Shown here: in pieces, positions 55,158-62,925 of the stretch
Layout of the letters: each line of letters opens with the position of its first letter
How positions within the stretch are numbered: position 1 is the stretch's first letter
Origin: Lachnospiraceae bacterium AC2012
GTDB lineage: Bacteria; Bacillota; Clostridia; Lachnospirales; Lachnospiraceae
NCBI GenBank assembly: GCA_000702525.1
Contig: JNIN01000001.1
Coordinates: forward strand, 1,684,501-1,748,500
Reading direction: 5' to 3'
Length of the DNA: 64,000 nt
The notes under the pieces: model-generated
The model's input: only the letters and a program-made list of their open reading frames with translations
Database searches by the model: none
Told to the model about the DNA's origin: nothing
Program-made: the position numbers and the translations under genes

Positions 55158-57488
55158 ATGGCAATTCGTATGTCCGGACTGAGCTCAGGATTGGATACAG
55201 AATCTATTGTATCTGCCTTGACGCAGTCCTATAAATCAAAAATTGATAAATATAAAAAAGCGCAGACGAAATTGTCTTGGAAGCAGGATGCTTGGAAGAG
55301 CGCGAATAAGAAGATTTATAGTCTTTATAATTCCGTATCATCCATGAGATTTACCTCTGCCTATAATTTGAATACCACATCCGTATCAGATACGACAAAG
55401 GCTACCGTTACAGCCAGTTCTGATGCGTTGGTTGGCACGCAGTCTCTCAAGGTAAAACAGCTTGCCAAGACGGGATATCTGACAGGCGCAAGATTAGCAG
55501 ATACGACAGCTTCTTCGACATTATCATCACTCGGATTTTCCGGTGATGGTTCCATTGCAGTTACAACGGCAAGTGGAACGAAGAATGTATCGGTATCCGG
55601 CAGCACAACGATTTCTGAATTTGTAAATAAGTTGAAAGATGCCGGTGTGAAAGCGAATTATGATGCGACAAATAAGCGAATTTTCGTAAGTGCAGCAGAC
55701 TCGGGAGCAGAGAATGATTTCACTTTGACGGGAGCAAATTCTGCTGGTACAGAAGCGCTTACTGCATTAGGATTGAATTTTGTATCCAATGCGACAGATG
55801 CCAATGGCAATTATGTCGATCCAACATATAGACAGTATCAGAATCTTGCAAGCTATAAGACAGCAGCAGATGCAGCAGGTTCTAGTCTGGAAGATTATGT
55901 GAGTGGCATTCTCACACAGATGGGTGAGGCGTATAGTGCAAAGTCGGAAGCTACTACAAATAGCTCCAAGGCTACTGCAGAACTCAACTATGCCAAGGCA
56001 TATCAGACGATGCAGAGTTATGCGAACGACAGCAATGCCGAAGCGCTGGCAGAGATTAAGGATTTATATACCACATATACATCCAATCGTGACAGCACTT
56101 ATGTGGTCGATGGACAGGCCTATACTTCCGTAGAAGAAGTAAAGGATGAGGATGGAAATGTTACGGGCTACAAGTATACAGGTAAAGATGCAGATGGTAA
56201 TGAAGTAACTTATGAATCTGCAGAGAAGTTGCAGTCCGTATCCGATCAGATAGAGGATTTAGCAAAGACCGCTGGTTTGATTACCACATCAACCGATGAG
56301 GATGGAAATGAAATCTCTGATAAGTCTGGACTTACTGCATATCAGTCAGCACTGAATACAGTTTCTGATTATGAATTGAATTATGCAGATAACGTAGAAC
56401 GTGTGCAGAATGCAGCAGCAAATGGAACACTTGCGGATACCGTAACAGAGATTCAGTCAGAAATTGATGGTTATAATGCTACGATTACCGCGTCCAATAC
56501 AACACTGAATCAGTATGCAGACTTTGGCTCCGGTGCAAGCTATACAGATCCTACATCCGATGCCTTTGCAAGTGCAGTATCTTCTTATGTAGATAAGATT
56601 AACAGCGCAGTAGAAGCATTGGCAGCAGGACCTACAACTAGTGGTGCATCCAGAATCTATGGTCAGGATGCAATCATTGAATTAAATGATGTGGAATTTA
56701 CAGGTTCTTCAAATTCCATTACGGTAAATGGACTTACGATCACAGCATTAGCTGAGACGGCAGAGGATGAACCGCTTACGATTACAACAACACGAGATGT
56801 GCAGGGTTTATATGACAAGATTAAGGATTTCCTGTCTTCTTATAACGAAGTAGTCAATGAATTAGTATCTCTTTACAATGCAGATTCTGCGAAGGGATAT
56901 GAACCATTGACAGATGATGAGAAGGAATCCATGACGGATAGCCAGATTGAGAAGTGGGAATCTAAGATCAAAGATGCATTGCTTCGTAAGGATGGTACTT
57001 TGAATGATGTGATTAATACGATGACAAATTCCATGTTCCAGTCTTATGAGATTAACGGCCAGAAGATGTCCCTCAGTACTTTTGGAATCAGTACGTTGGG
57101 TATCTTAGGATCAGCAGAGAATGAACAGTATGCTTATCATATCGATGGGGATGCAGATGATTCACTGACATCTGGAAATAAGGATAAACTTCTTGCAGCA
57201 CTTCAGGATAATGCAGACCAGGTGGTTGATTTCATGAAGCAATTAACCGATGGATTGTATAAGAACCTGGATAAGAAGATGAAGAGCACTTCTCTTAAGA
57301 GTATGTACAACGTATATAACGATAAAGAGATGGCTACAGAATATAGCGATTATACGGACTTGATCAGCGAATGGGAGACTCGTCTCGCAGATGCTGAAAG
57401 CCGCTACTTCAAACAGTTCTCAGCAATGGAATCAGCGCTGAGTACCATGAACGCAAATAGCAGTTCACTTACTAGCATGTTGGGCTAG
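55158..57488 (+). CDS. fliD: Flagellar filament cap protein FliD (HAP2)
   Basis: Cap at the filament tip that folds exported flagellin. At 776 residues it is longer than Bacillus FliD (about 500) owing to large middle domains. The conserved N-terminus (MSGLSSGLDTESIVSALTQS) and the C-terminal coiled-coil domain (starting with RDVQGLYDKIKDFLSSYNEV near 550) are intact. The start at 55158 follows GTGAGGG by 7 bases; an ATG two codons earlier is too near that site. Confidence 0.93.
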   Translation: MAIRMSGLSSGLDTESIVSALTQSYKSKIDKYKKAQTKLSWKQDAWKSANKKIYSLYNSVSSMRFTSAYNLNTTSVSDTTKATVTASSDALVGTQSLKVKQLAKTGYLTGARLADTTASSTLSSLGFSGDGSIAVTTASGTKNVSVSGSTTISEFVNKLKDAGVKANYDATNKRIFVSAADSGAENDFTLTGANSAGTEALTALGLNFVSNATDANGNYVDPTYRQYQNLASYKTAADAAGSSLEDYVSGILTQMGEAYSAKSEATTNSSKATAELNYAKAYQTMQSYANDSNAEALAEIKDLYTTYTSNRDSTYVVDGQAYTSVEEVKDEDGNVTGYKYTGKDADGNEVTYESAEKLQSVSDQIEDLAKTAGLITTSTDEDGNEISDKSGLTAYQSALNTVSDYELNYADNVERVQNAAANGTLADTVTEIQSEIDGYNATITASNTTLNQYADFGSGASYTDPTSDAFASAVSSYVDKINSAVEALAAGPTTSGASRIYGQDAIIELNDVEFTGSSNSITVNGLTITALAETAEDEPLTITTTRDVQGLYDKIKDFLSSYNEVVNELVSLYNADSAKGYEPLTDDEKESMTDSQIEKWESKIKDALLRKDGTLNDVINTMTNSMFQSYEINGQKMSLSTFGISTLGILGSAENEQYAYHIDGDADDSLTSGNKDKLLAALQDNADQVVDFMKQLTDGLYKNLDKKMKSTSLKSMYNVYNDKEMATEYSDYTDLISEWETRLADAESRYFKQFSAMESALSTMNANSSSLTSMLG

Positions 57489-57541
57489 TCTAGAGGAAGT
57501 TGGTAAATAATAACAAGGACGTTATATTTAGGAGGAATTTT

Positions 57542-57940
57542 ATGACACCAAGTAATCCATACGCAGTTTATCAGAAGAATAAGATTATGACTGCATCGCC
57601 TGCGGAGCTTACACTTATGCTTTATGACGGAGCAATTAAATTCTGTAATATTGCATTAGCGGGTATTGAAGAGAAAGACATTGAGAAAGCACATATCAAT
57701 ATTCGTAAAGCAAATAATATTATTGATGAATTGCAGTCAACCTTAAATCATAAGTATCCGGTTGCAAAAGATTTTGAAAACGTGTATGAATATATTAGAG
57801 ACTGCTTAATTGAGGCGAATATGAAGAAAGATCCGGAAGTGTTGAATGAAGCACTGGGTCATATTCGTACCATGCGTGACACTTGGAAAGAGGTCATGAA
57901 GGCAAACAAGGTTGGTACAGGCGGAGTAGTAGCCGGCTAG
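57542..57940 (+). CDS. fliS: Flagellin export chaperone FliS
   Basis: Binds the C-terminus of newly made flagellin and keeps it unfolded for export. The 132-residue helical protein has the family core NPYAVYQKNKI, then TASPAELTLMLYDGAIKF near 18-35, and the helix pairs after it. Start at 57542 follows AGGAGGA; an in-frame ATG 42 bases upstream has no site. Second gene after fliD in the expected order. Confidence 0.94.
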   Translation: MTPSNPYAVYQKNKIMTASPAELTLMLYDGAIKFCNIALAGIEEKDIEKAHINIRKANNIIDELQSTLNHKYPVAKDFENVYEYIRDCLIEANMKKDPEVLNEALGHIRTMRDTWKEVMKANKVGTGGVVAG

Positions 57941-57978
57941 TTGATAATAATACTGAAATCCAGAGGTAGGGGGACAAC

Positions 57979-58458
57979 ATGGCAGAACTAAATTATGTAC
58001 AGATGATGCGTGAAAGTCTGGAAAAGAAGATTCGAATCTTAGAAGAGATAAGACTGTTAAATAGAGAACAGAATCAGATTTTACAGGATGATAATGCGAC
58101 TCCGGACCAGTTCGATGACAATATTGATAAGAAACAGAAGTTGATTGATCAGTTGACCGGGCTGGATAATGGATTTCAGCAAATGTATAATAGAGTTAGA
58201 GAAGCATTGCATACGAATCGGGCTGCTTATGCAGATGAGATTCGAAAGATGCAGATGTATATTCGAGAGATTACGGATCTTAGCGCTACGATTCAGGCGC
58301 AGGAAAAACGTAATAAACAATTGGCCGAGACGAAATTCTCTAATATTCGTAGCAAGGCCAAGGAGGTTCGTAAGAGCCAAAAAGCGGTGAATACCTATTA
58401 CAAGACAATGATGGATCGAAATTATGTTGATCCGCAATTTTATGATAGTAAAAAATAA
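57979..58458 (+). CDS. FliT/FlgN-like helical flagellar chaperone
   Basis: A 159-residue, highly charged, all-helical protein with long coiled-coil stretches (about 10-60 and 75-125). The region DNIDKKQKLIDQLTGLDNGF resembles the KKxxLIxxLxxLDxxF pattern of FlgN-type chaperones. Its place directly after fliS is that of fliT in other flagellar operons, so it is probably the FliD or flagellin-linked chaperone of this system. Sequence alone does not decide between FliT and a second FlgN. Ribosome site AGGTAGGGGG before the ATG. A weak AT-rich hairpin follows at about 58453-58477. Confidence 0.65.
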   Translation: MAELNYVQMMRESLEKKIRILEEIRLLNREQNQILQDDNATPDQFDDNIDKKQKLIDQLTGLDNGFQQMYNRVREALHTNRAAYADEIRKMQMYIREITDLSATIQAQEKRNKQLAETKFSNIRSKAKEVRKSQKAVNTYYKTMMDRNYVDPQFYDSKK

Positions 58459-58482
58459 TTTGAAAAAAATTATTTTGAACTA

Positions 58483-58509
58483 TAAAGTATTGGACGAATC
58501 GTCCGATAT
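58483..58509 (+). promoter_or_regulatory. Sigma-28 promoter of the first flagellin gene
   Basis: TAAAG (TAAA at 58483-58486), 15 bp, TCCGATAT at 58502-58509. Transcription would start near 58516 and give a leader of about 115 bases. Confidence 0.85.
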
Positions 58510-58590
58510 ATTATGTGTAAGGTGAATCGTGCATGTGTTCGAGGGAGCGTACGGCCGGAGAACAGGTAAGCACTTCACAGTTTAATAATT

Positions 58591-58624
58591 GGGGCATGGA
58601 TGCCTCACTCATATTCAAGGAGGA
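58591..58624 (+). promoter_or_regulatory. Predicted two-site CsrA target in the first flagellin leader
   Basis: GGGGCA-TGGA-TGCCTC (58591-58606) folds into a six-pair hairpin (one G-U) with GGA in the four-base loop. The Shine-Dalgarno CAAGGAGGA (58616-58624) gives a second GGA about 21 bases further on. Known CsrA sites have exactly this form. Confidence 0.65.
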
Positions 58625-58631
58625 ATAAATT

Positions 58632-59456
58632 ATGGTAGTACAGCATAATATGCAGGCAATGAACACTAACAGACAGTTAGGAATCACAACAAGCGCTCAG
58701 GCAAAGTCAACAGAAAAGTTATCATCTGGTTACAAGATTAACCGTGCTGGTGATGACGCTGCTGGTCTTGCTATTTCTGAAAAGATGAGATCACAGATCA
58801 GAGGTCTTGATAAGGCTTCTACAAATGCTCAGGATGGTATTTCTGTAGTACAGACAGCTGAAGGTGCATTGAACGAAGTTCATTCTATCTTACAGCGTAT
58901 GAACGAACTTGCTACACAGGCAGCTAACGATACTAATACTTCAACAGATAGAAAATCTCTTTCTCTTGAAATTAGCCAGTTAGGATCAGAAATCGATCGT
59001 ATCGCTTCAACAACACAGTTCAATACTATGAACCTGTTAGATGGATCTTTCACAGGAAAGAAACTTCAGGTAGGTGCATTAAGTGGTCAGTCTATCGACC
59101 TTAAGATTAGTTCTATGAAGGCTTCTGCACTTGGACTTGGCTCAGCTGCTTCAAAATTAAAGGTATCTTCATTCACTTCAGCTGGTCAAACAATGTCTAT
59201 GGTACAGAAGGCTATCGATGACGTATCTACTCAGAGAGCTACACTTGGTGCTGTTCAGAACCGTCTGGAACACACAATTGCCAACTTGGATACAACATCT
59301 GAGAATACATCAGCAGCTGAATCTCGTATCCGTGATACAGATATGGCTTCTGAAATGGTTACATACAGCAAGAATAACATTCTTGCTCAGGCAGGTCAGT
59401 CAATGCTTGCTCAGGCTAACCAGTCAACTCAGGGTGTTCTGTCCTTACTTGGTTAA
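58632..59456 (+). CDS. fliC1: Flagellin, first copy
   Basis: Filament subunit of 274 residues, the short type with only the conserved D0/D1 helices and a small middle part. The N-terminus has LSSGYKINRAGDDAAGLAIS and the D1 segment QRMNELATQAANDTNTSTDR; the C-terminus has RIRDTDMASEMVTYSKNNIL and ends in LLG. The QRxxELAxQ stretch is the region recognised by TLR5. No cysteine. A terminator follows at once, so it is mainly a one-gene transcript. Confidence 0.97.
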   Translation: MVVQHNMQAMNTNRQLGITTSAQAKSTEKLSSGYKINRAGDDAAGLAISEKMRSQIRGLDKASTNAQDGISVVQTAEGALNEVHSILQRMNELATQAANDTNTSTDRKSLSLEISQLGSEIDRIASTTQFNTMNLLDGSFTGKKLQVGALSGQSIDLKISSMKASALGLGSAASKLKVSSFTSAGQTMSMVQKAIDDVSTQRATLGAVQNRLEHTIANLDTTSENTSAAESRIRDTDMASEMVTYSKNNILAQAGQSMLAQANQSTQGVLSLLG

Positions 59457-59472
59457 TCTTAATTAACTACCG

Positions 59473-59502
59473 AAGGGGCCAGCGTATGCTGGTCCCTTTT
59501 TT
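59473..59502 (+). terminator. Terminator after the first flagellin gene
   Basis: AAGGGGCCAGC (59473-59483) pairs with GCTGGTCCCTT (59488-59498), one G-U, around a 4-base loop and runs into six Ts. Confidence 0.88.
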
Positions 59503-59522
59503 GGAATAGGGAGATAATTATT

Positions 59523-60554
59523 ATGAAAATTTACATTATGACTCATATGAAATGTGAATTACCAATAGCAGATGGATATGTACCACTTCAGGTCGGAAGA
59601 GCGATCGGTCAGGATTTAGGTTATACGGGTGATCATACCGGGGATAATATCTCGGATTTAAATCCGCTCTTTGGGGAATTGACGGGATTATACTGGATTT
59701 GGAAGAATGATAGGGATTCCGATATCATTGGTATCAATCATTATCGTCGTTTCTTTGCGGAGGAAGATGGGGAATTGCTTCGCCAGTCGACCGTAGAAGA
59801 GACCTTAAAGAAGTATGATTTGATTGCGCCGGTACAGATGGTTGGCGAAGATAGTCATTATGAGACATATAAGAAGGTTCATAATAGTGAAGATATGGAT
59901 GCCGTTCGTGCGGCTGTAAAGACATGTTATCCACAGTATTTAGATACATTTGATGCGGTTATGAACACGAAAGAGGGATATTATGGAAATCTCTGTGTGA
60001 TGAAGCGCGAGGTCTATATGTCTTACTGTGAATGGCTGTTTACGATATTATTCGAAGCATCGAAACAGATTGATGTATCTGGTTATGATGCGTATCATAA
60101 GCGCGTCTATGGATTCTTATCTGAACCGATGTTAAAAGTGTTTACGGTTTATAACGACCTTAAAGTGAAGGAAATGCCAGTGATTTATACATCGGAGAAG
60201 GCCGAAACAAAGGAATTAAAGGCGGCAATTGGACAACTGCTTCGAATGGGACAAATAGAGGAAGCAGATCAGCTCTATCATGAATTTGTTGCGCTTCGAC
60301 CGGATGTCCGGCTTCCGGCATCGGATATTCGTCGGGAGTTACCAGTGATTGAGATGATTCTCTATATCATAAAGATGGAAAAAGAGTACGGCGTGGAAGG
60401 CATGTATGAAGATTCGCAGGAACTTTCGGAATTGATTGATAATTTCCGGAAGATCAAGGAGGAAATTATCTCTGGAAAATGTGAAGAAGTGTCAAAAGAG
60501 TTACATGTTTCAGAAATCGCGAGACAGGTAATACTACAAAATCTTGACTATTAA
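59523..60554 (+). CDS. DUF4422 glycosyltransferase-like protein
   Basis: A 343-residue soluble protein. Residues about 1-235 match DUF4422, found in capsule and glycan synthesis loci: NPLFGELTGLYWIWKN near 42-57, then IIGINHYRRFF near 68-78 and the EGYYGNLCVMKREVY segment. The remaining 105 residues are a helical extension. The catalytic reaction is not established for this exact subgroup. It lies between the two flagellin genes, 67 bases after the first stop and behind the terminator, with no promoter of its own visible, so it may depend on read-through from flagellin. Flagellin glycosylation is the natural guess. Confidence 0.8.
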   Translation: MKIYIMTHMKCELPIADGYVPLQVGRAIGQDLGYTGDHTGDNISDLNPLFGELTGLYWIWKNDRDSDIIGINHYRRFFAEEDGELLRQSTVEETLKKYDLIAPVQMVGEDSHYETYKKVHNSEDMDAVRAAVKTCYPQYLDTFDAVMNTKEGYYGNLCVMKREVYMSYCEWLFTILFEASKQIDVSGYDAYHKRVYGFLSEPMLKVFTVYNDLKVKEMPVIYTSEKAETKELKAAIGQLLRMGQIEEADQLYHEFVALRPDVRLPASDIRRELPVIEMILYIIKMEKEYGVEGMYEDSQELSELIDNFRKIKEEIISGKCEEVSKELHVSEIARQVILQNLDY

Positions 60555-60616
60555 CAGATAAAAACAGTCAAAATCTAGTAGTTGTACAAAAAATATAAAA
60601 AATTTCCAACATAGGG

Positions 60617-60643
60617 TTAAGTTTTGTATTCAAACACCGATAT
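60617..60643 (+). promoter_or_regulatory. Sigma-28 promoter of the second flagellin gene
   Basis: GTTAAGTTTTG (TTAA at 60617-60620), 15 bp, ACCGATAT at 60636-60643. The leader would be about 145 bases. Confidence 0.85.
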
Positions 60644-60726
60644 AAAGAGTGTAAGGAAACAAATGAAAGGTAAGAAGCTCAGATGTAATATTAGCTATGG
60701 AAGGTTTCTGAGATTACTTCTCTAAG

Positions 60727-60786
60727 TTGCGACACGGATGTTGCGGTATACATTTACATTTTTATTTTTCTTTTTTATCAAGGAGG
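60727..60786 (+). promoter_or_regulatory. Predicted two-site CsrA target in the second flagellin leader
   Basis: GCGACA-CGGA-TGTTGC (60729-60744) folds into six pairs (one G-U), extendable to eight with further G-U pairs, and shows GGA in a four-base loop; ACACGGATGT is close to the CsrA binding consensus. The Shine-Dalgarno TCAAGGAGG (60778-60786) carries the second GGA about 46 bases downstream. Confidence 0.65.
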
Positions 60787-60795
60787 AAACGTATT

Positions 60796-61620
60796 ATGGT
60801 AGTACAGCACAATCTGCAAGCAATGAACACAAACAGACAGTTGGGTATCACAACAAGTGCCCAGGCAAAGTCAACAGAGAAATTATCCAGTGGTTATAAG
60901 ATTAACCGAGCAGCTGATGATGCAGCTGGTTTAGCTATTTCCGAAAAGATGAGATCTCAGATTAGAGGTTTAGATCGAGCTTCTACAAATGCTTCTGATG
61001 GTATTTCAGTAGTACAGACAGCCGAAGGTGCATTAAATGAAGTTCATGCAATGTTACAGCGTATGAACGAACTAGCAACACAGGCTGCAAACGATACAAA
61101 TACATCAGTAGATAGAAATTCCTTAAAGCTCGAAGTAGATCAGTTAGCATGCGAAATCGATCGTATTGCTTCTTCTACACAGTTTAATACGATGAACTTA
61201 TTAGATGGTACATTCACAGGTAAGAACCTCCAGGTAGGTGCCTTAAGTGGTCAGGCAATTACAATTTCTATTGATAAGCTTACAGCATCAGGACTTGAGT
61301 TAGGTTATCGGGGTTCTGCATTAAAGCTTAGTTCTTTCGAATCTGCTGGTAGATCAATGTCACTGGTACAGCAGGCAATCGACAAGATTTCCACACAGAG
61401 AGCTACCCTTGGTGCAATCCAGAACCGTTTGGAACATACCATTGCTAACCTGGATACAACTTCTGAAAACACATCTGCATCAGAATCTCGTATTCGTGAT
61501 ACAGATATGGCAGCTGAGATGGTTACTTATAGCAAGAATAACATTCTTGCTCAGGCAGGTCAGTCAATGCTCGCTCAGGCAAATCAGTCAACACAGGGCG
61601 TAATGTCACTGCTTCAGTAA
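60796..61620 (+). CDS. fliC2: Flagellin, second copy, with a cysteine in D1
   Basis: Also 274 residues and very similar to the first copy in both conserved ends (LSSGYKINRAADDAAGLAIS and RIRDTDMAAEMVTYSKNNIL). It differs mainly around residues 108-200. Cys119, in LEVDQLACEIDRIASS, stands where the first copy has Ser; flagellins usually lack cysteine. The start at 60796 is set by AGGAGG at 60781-60786; an open frame from 60727 covers the leader hairpin and is not used. Own sigma-28 promoter and terminator. Confidence 0.96.
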   Translation: MVVQHNLQAMNTNRQLGITTSAQAKSTEKLSSGYKINRAADDAAGLAISEKMRSQIRGLDRASTNASDGISVVQTAEGALNEVHAMLQRMNELATQAANDTNTSVDRNSLKLEVDQLACEIDRIASSTQFNTMNLLDGTFTGKNLQVGALSGQAITISIDKLTASGLELGYRGSALKLSSFESAGRSMSLVQQAIDKISTQRATLGAIQNRLEHTIANLDTTSENTSASESRIRDTDMAAEMVTYSKNNILAQAGQSMLAQANQSTQGVMSLLQ

Positions 61621-61644
61621 TCAGCAATATAGATGAAATGCTTC

Positions 61645-61676
61645 AGAACCGGTGGGATATCCACCGGTTCTTTTTT
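61645..61676 (+). terminator. Terminator after the second flagellin gene
   Basis: AGAACCGGTGG (61645-61655) pairs perfectly with CCACCGGTTCT (61661-61671), followed by six Ts. Confidence 0.92.
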
Positions 61677-61726
61677 GTGGTAAAGTAGGATTAGAATAGA
61701 AAACAAGCTTATTAGGAGTACGGGAT

Positions 61727-62869
61727 ATGGGAGATATAAATATTGCGATTTGGCAGGCAAATGATGTTGGGCAGACGGTGAAGACCATTATAGAACTGGG
61801 ATACGCGCCGCGTTTGGAGAAGAGTACAGGAACGCATATTGCAAATATTGATTTTGTCGCATTTGAAGAGGATTCCGAGGCGGGATGTATGGGGCTGGAG
61901 GAGATGTGTCAGCGCTATAGAGATGGGCGTTTGCAGATGATTGTCATTCCAATCCAGAATTATATTGCGCAGTCAATGTTTGTGACGGAATCAATCGCCA
62001 GAGGTGTGGATGCGAATGTCTTTTTTCTTGCGAGTAGAATTGAGTCCAATACCTTTACGGAGGAACAGTTGTATTCGTTCCTGACGCCGCTGATGCAGGC
62101 GAAATACTTGCCCTATCTGGAATTTCATATTGCGGATCACTGTAATCTGAATTGTAAGGCTTGTGAGCATTATTCCGGCCTGGTGCACGAGGAAATCTTT
62201 ACGAATTATGAGAAATTTGAAAGAGATTTACATCGACTGCATGAATTTATTGATGATATTGGATATATTCGAATTCTGGGAGGAGAGCCATTATTGAATC
62301 CGGAGATTACGAAATATATAAAGCTCATCAAGGATTTGTATCCAAAGGCGGCACACGTCGTCGTGACAAATGGGTTGAAACTTCTGTCCATGCCGGATGA
62401 ATTCTATGATGTGGTGCGGGAAACGAATACGTATATCTGGATGTCCTATTATCCACCGGTACAGAATAAGCGTGATGCGATTGAGGCAAAACTTCGTGAG
62501 AAGGGCGTGGAATATGGCATCTCGGAATTGAATACGGAATTTACGATGAAACAGGTATTAAAACCGATGGAGGGGCTTGGACATTTCTATCATTGTATGC
62601 AGGCGCATTGTAATAATCTGTATGACGGTAAGATTGCAGCGTGTTTCCTGCCATTTACGACGAAGTATTTCAATGCAGAATTTGCTCAGAATCTACCGGA
62701 AGATGGCGCCTTGGATTTGTATGAGGAGGCGATGTCTACGGAGCGAATCCAGAGGCATCTCTTCACACCATTCGAGCGATGTCGCTATTGCTCGGATCAT
62801 TCCGTTCCGGTTCCTTGGGAAGTGATGCAGGAACCGAGCGTTTTGAGTGACTGGGTGAGGGAAATATAG
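61727..62869 (+). CDS. Radical SAM protein with C-terminal cysteine clusters
   Basis: A 380-residue protein. An N-terminal domain of about 130 residues, which I do not recognise, precedes the radical SAM core: the 4Fe-4S motif HCNLNCKACEHYS (CxxxCxxC, about 141-148) and the GGEPLL SAM-binding segment near 187. The C-terminal part has further cysteines (HCMQAHCNNL, AACFLPF, ERCRYCSDH) that could hold auxiliary clusters, as in SPASM proteins. The reaction is unknown. Relatives often sit in glycan loci; here it follows the flagellins and precedes a glycosyltransferase. Ribosome site TAGGAG at 61713-61718. Confidence 0.82.
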   Translation: MGDINIAIWQANDVGQTVKTIIELGYAPRLEKSTGTHIANIDFVAFEEDSEAGCMGLEEMCQRYRDGRLQMIVIPIQNYIAQSMFVTESIARGVDANVFFLASRIESNTFTEEQLYSFLTPLMQAKYLPYLEFHIADHCNLNCKACEHYSGLVHEEIFTNYEKFERDLHRLHEFIDDIGYIRILGGEPLLNPEITKYIKLIKDLYPKAAHVVVTNGLKLLSMPDEFYDVVRETNTYIWMSYYPPVQNKRDAIEAKLREKGVEYGISELNTEFTMKQVLKPMEGLGHFYHCMQAHCNNLYDGKIAACFLPFTTKYFNAEFAQNLPEDGALDLYEEAMSTERIQRHLFTPFERCRYCSDHSVPVPWEVMQEPSVLSDWVREI

Positions 62870-62892
62870 AAATAGAGGATAGAAGAATAGAA

Positions 62893-62925
62893 AAGCGTAG
62901 CAGCTAGCTGCTACGCTTATTTTTT
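62893..62925. terminator. Bidirectional terminator
   Basis: AAGCGTAGCAG (62893-62903) pairs perfectly with CTGCTACGCTT (62908-62918) around CTAG, then ATTTTTT. It lies between the radical SAM gene and the convergent glycosyltransferase gene. Confidence 0.9.

Noticed and set aside
58453-58477. AT-rich inverted repeat after the FliT/FlgN-like gene as a terminator
   Set aside because: The stem is only A-T pairs, too weak to call an intrinsic terminator.
60727-60795. 23-residue N-terminal extension of the second flagellin
   Set aside because: It would cover the CsrA-like hairpin and the ribosome site, and flagellins begin at the MVVQHN-type sequence encoded from 60796.
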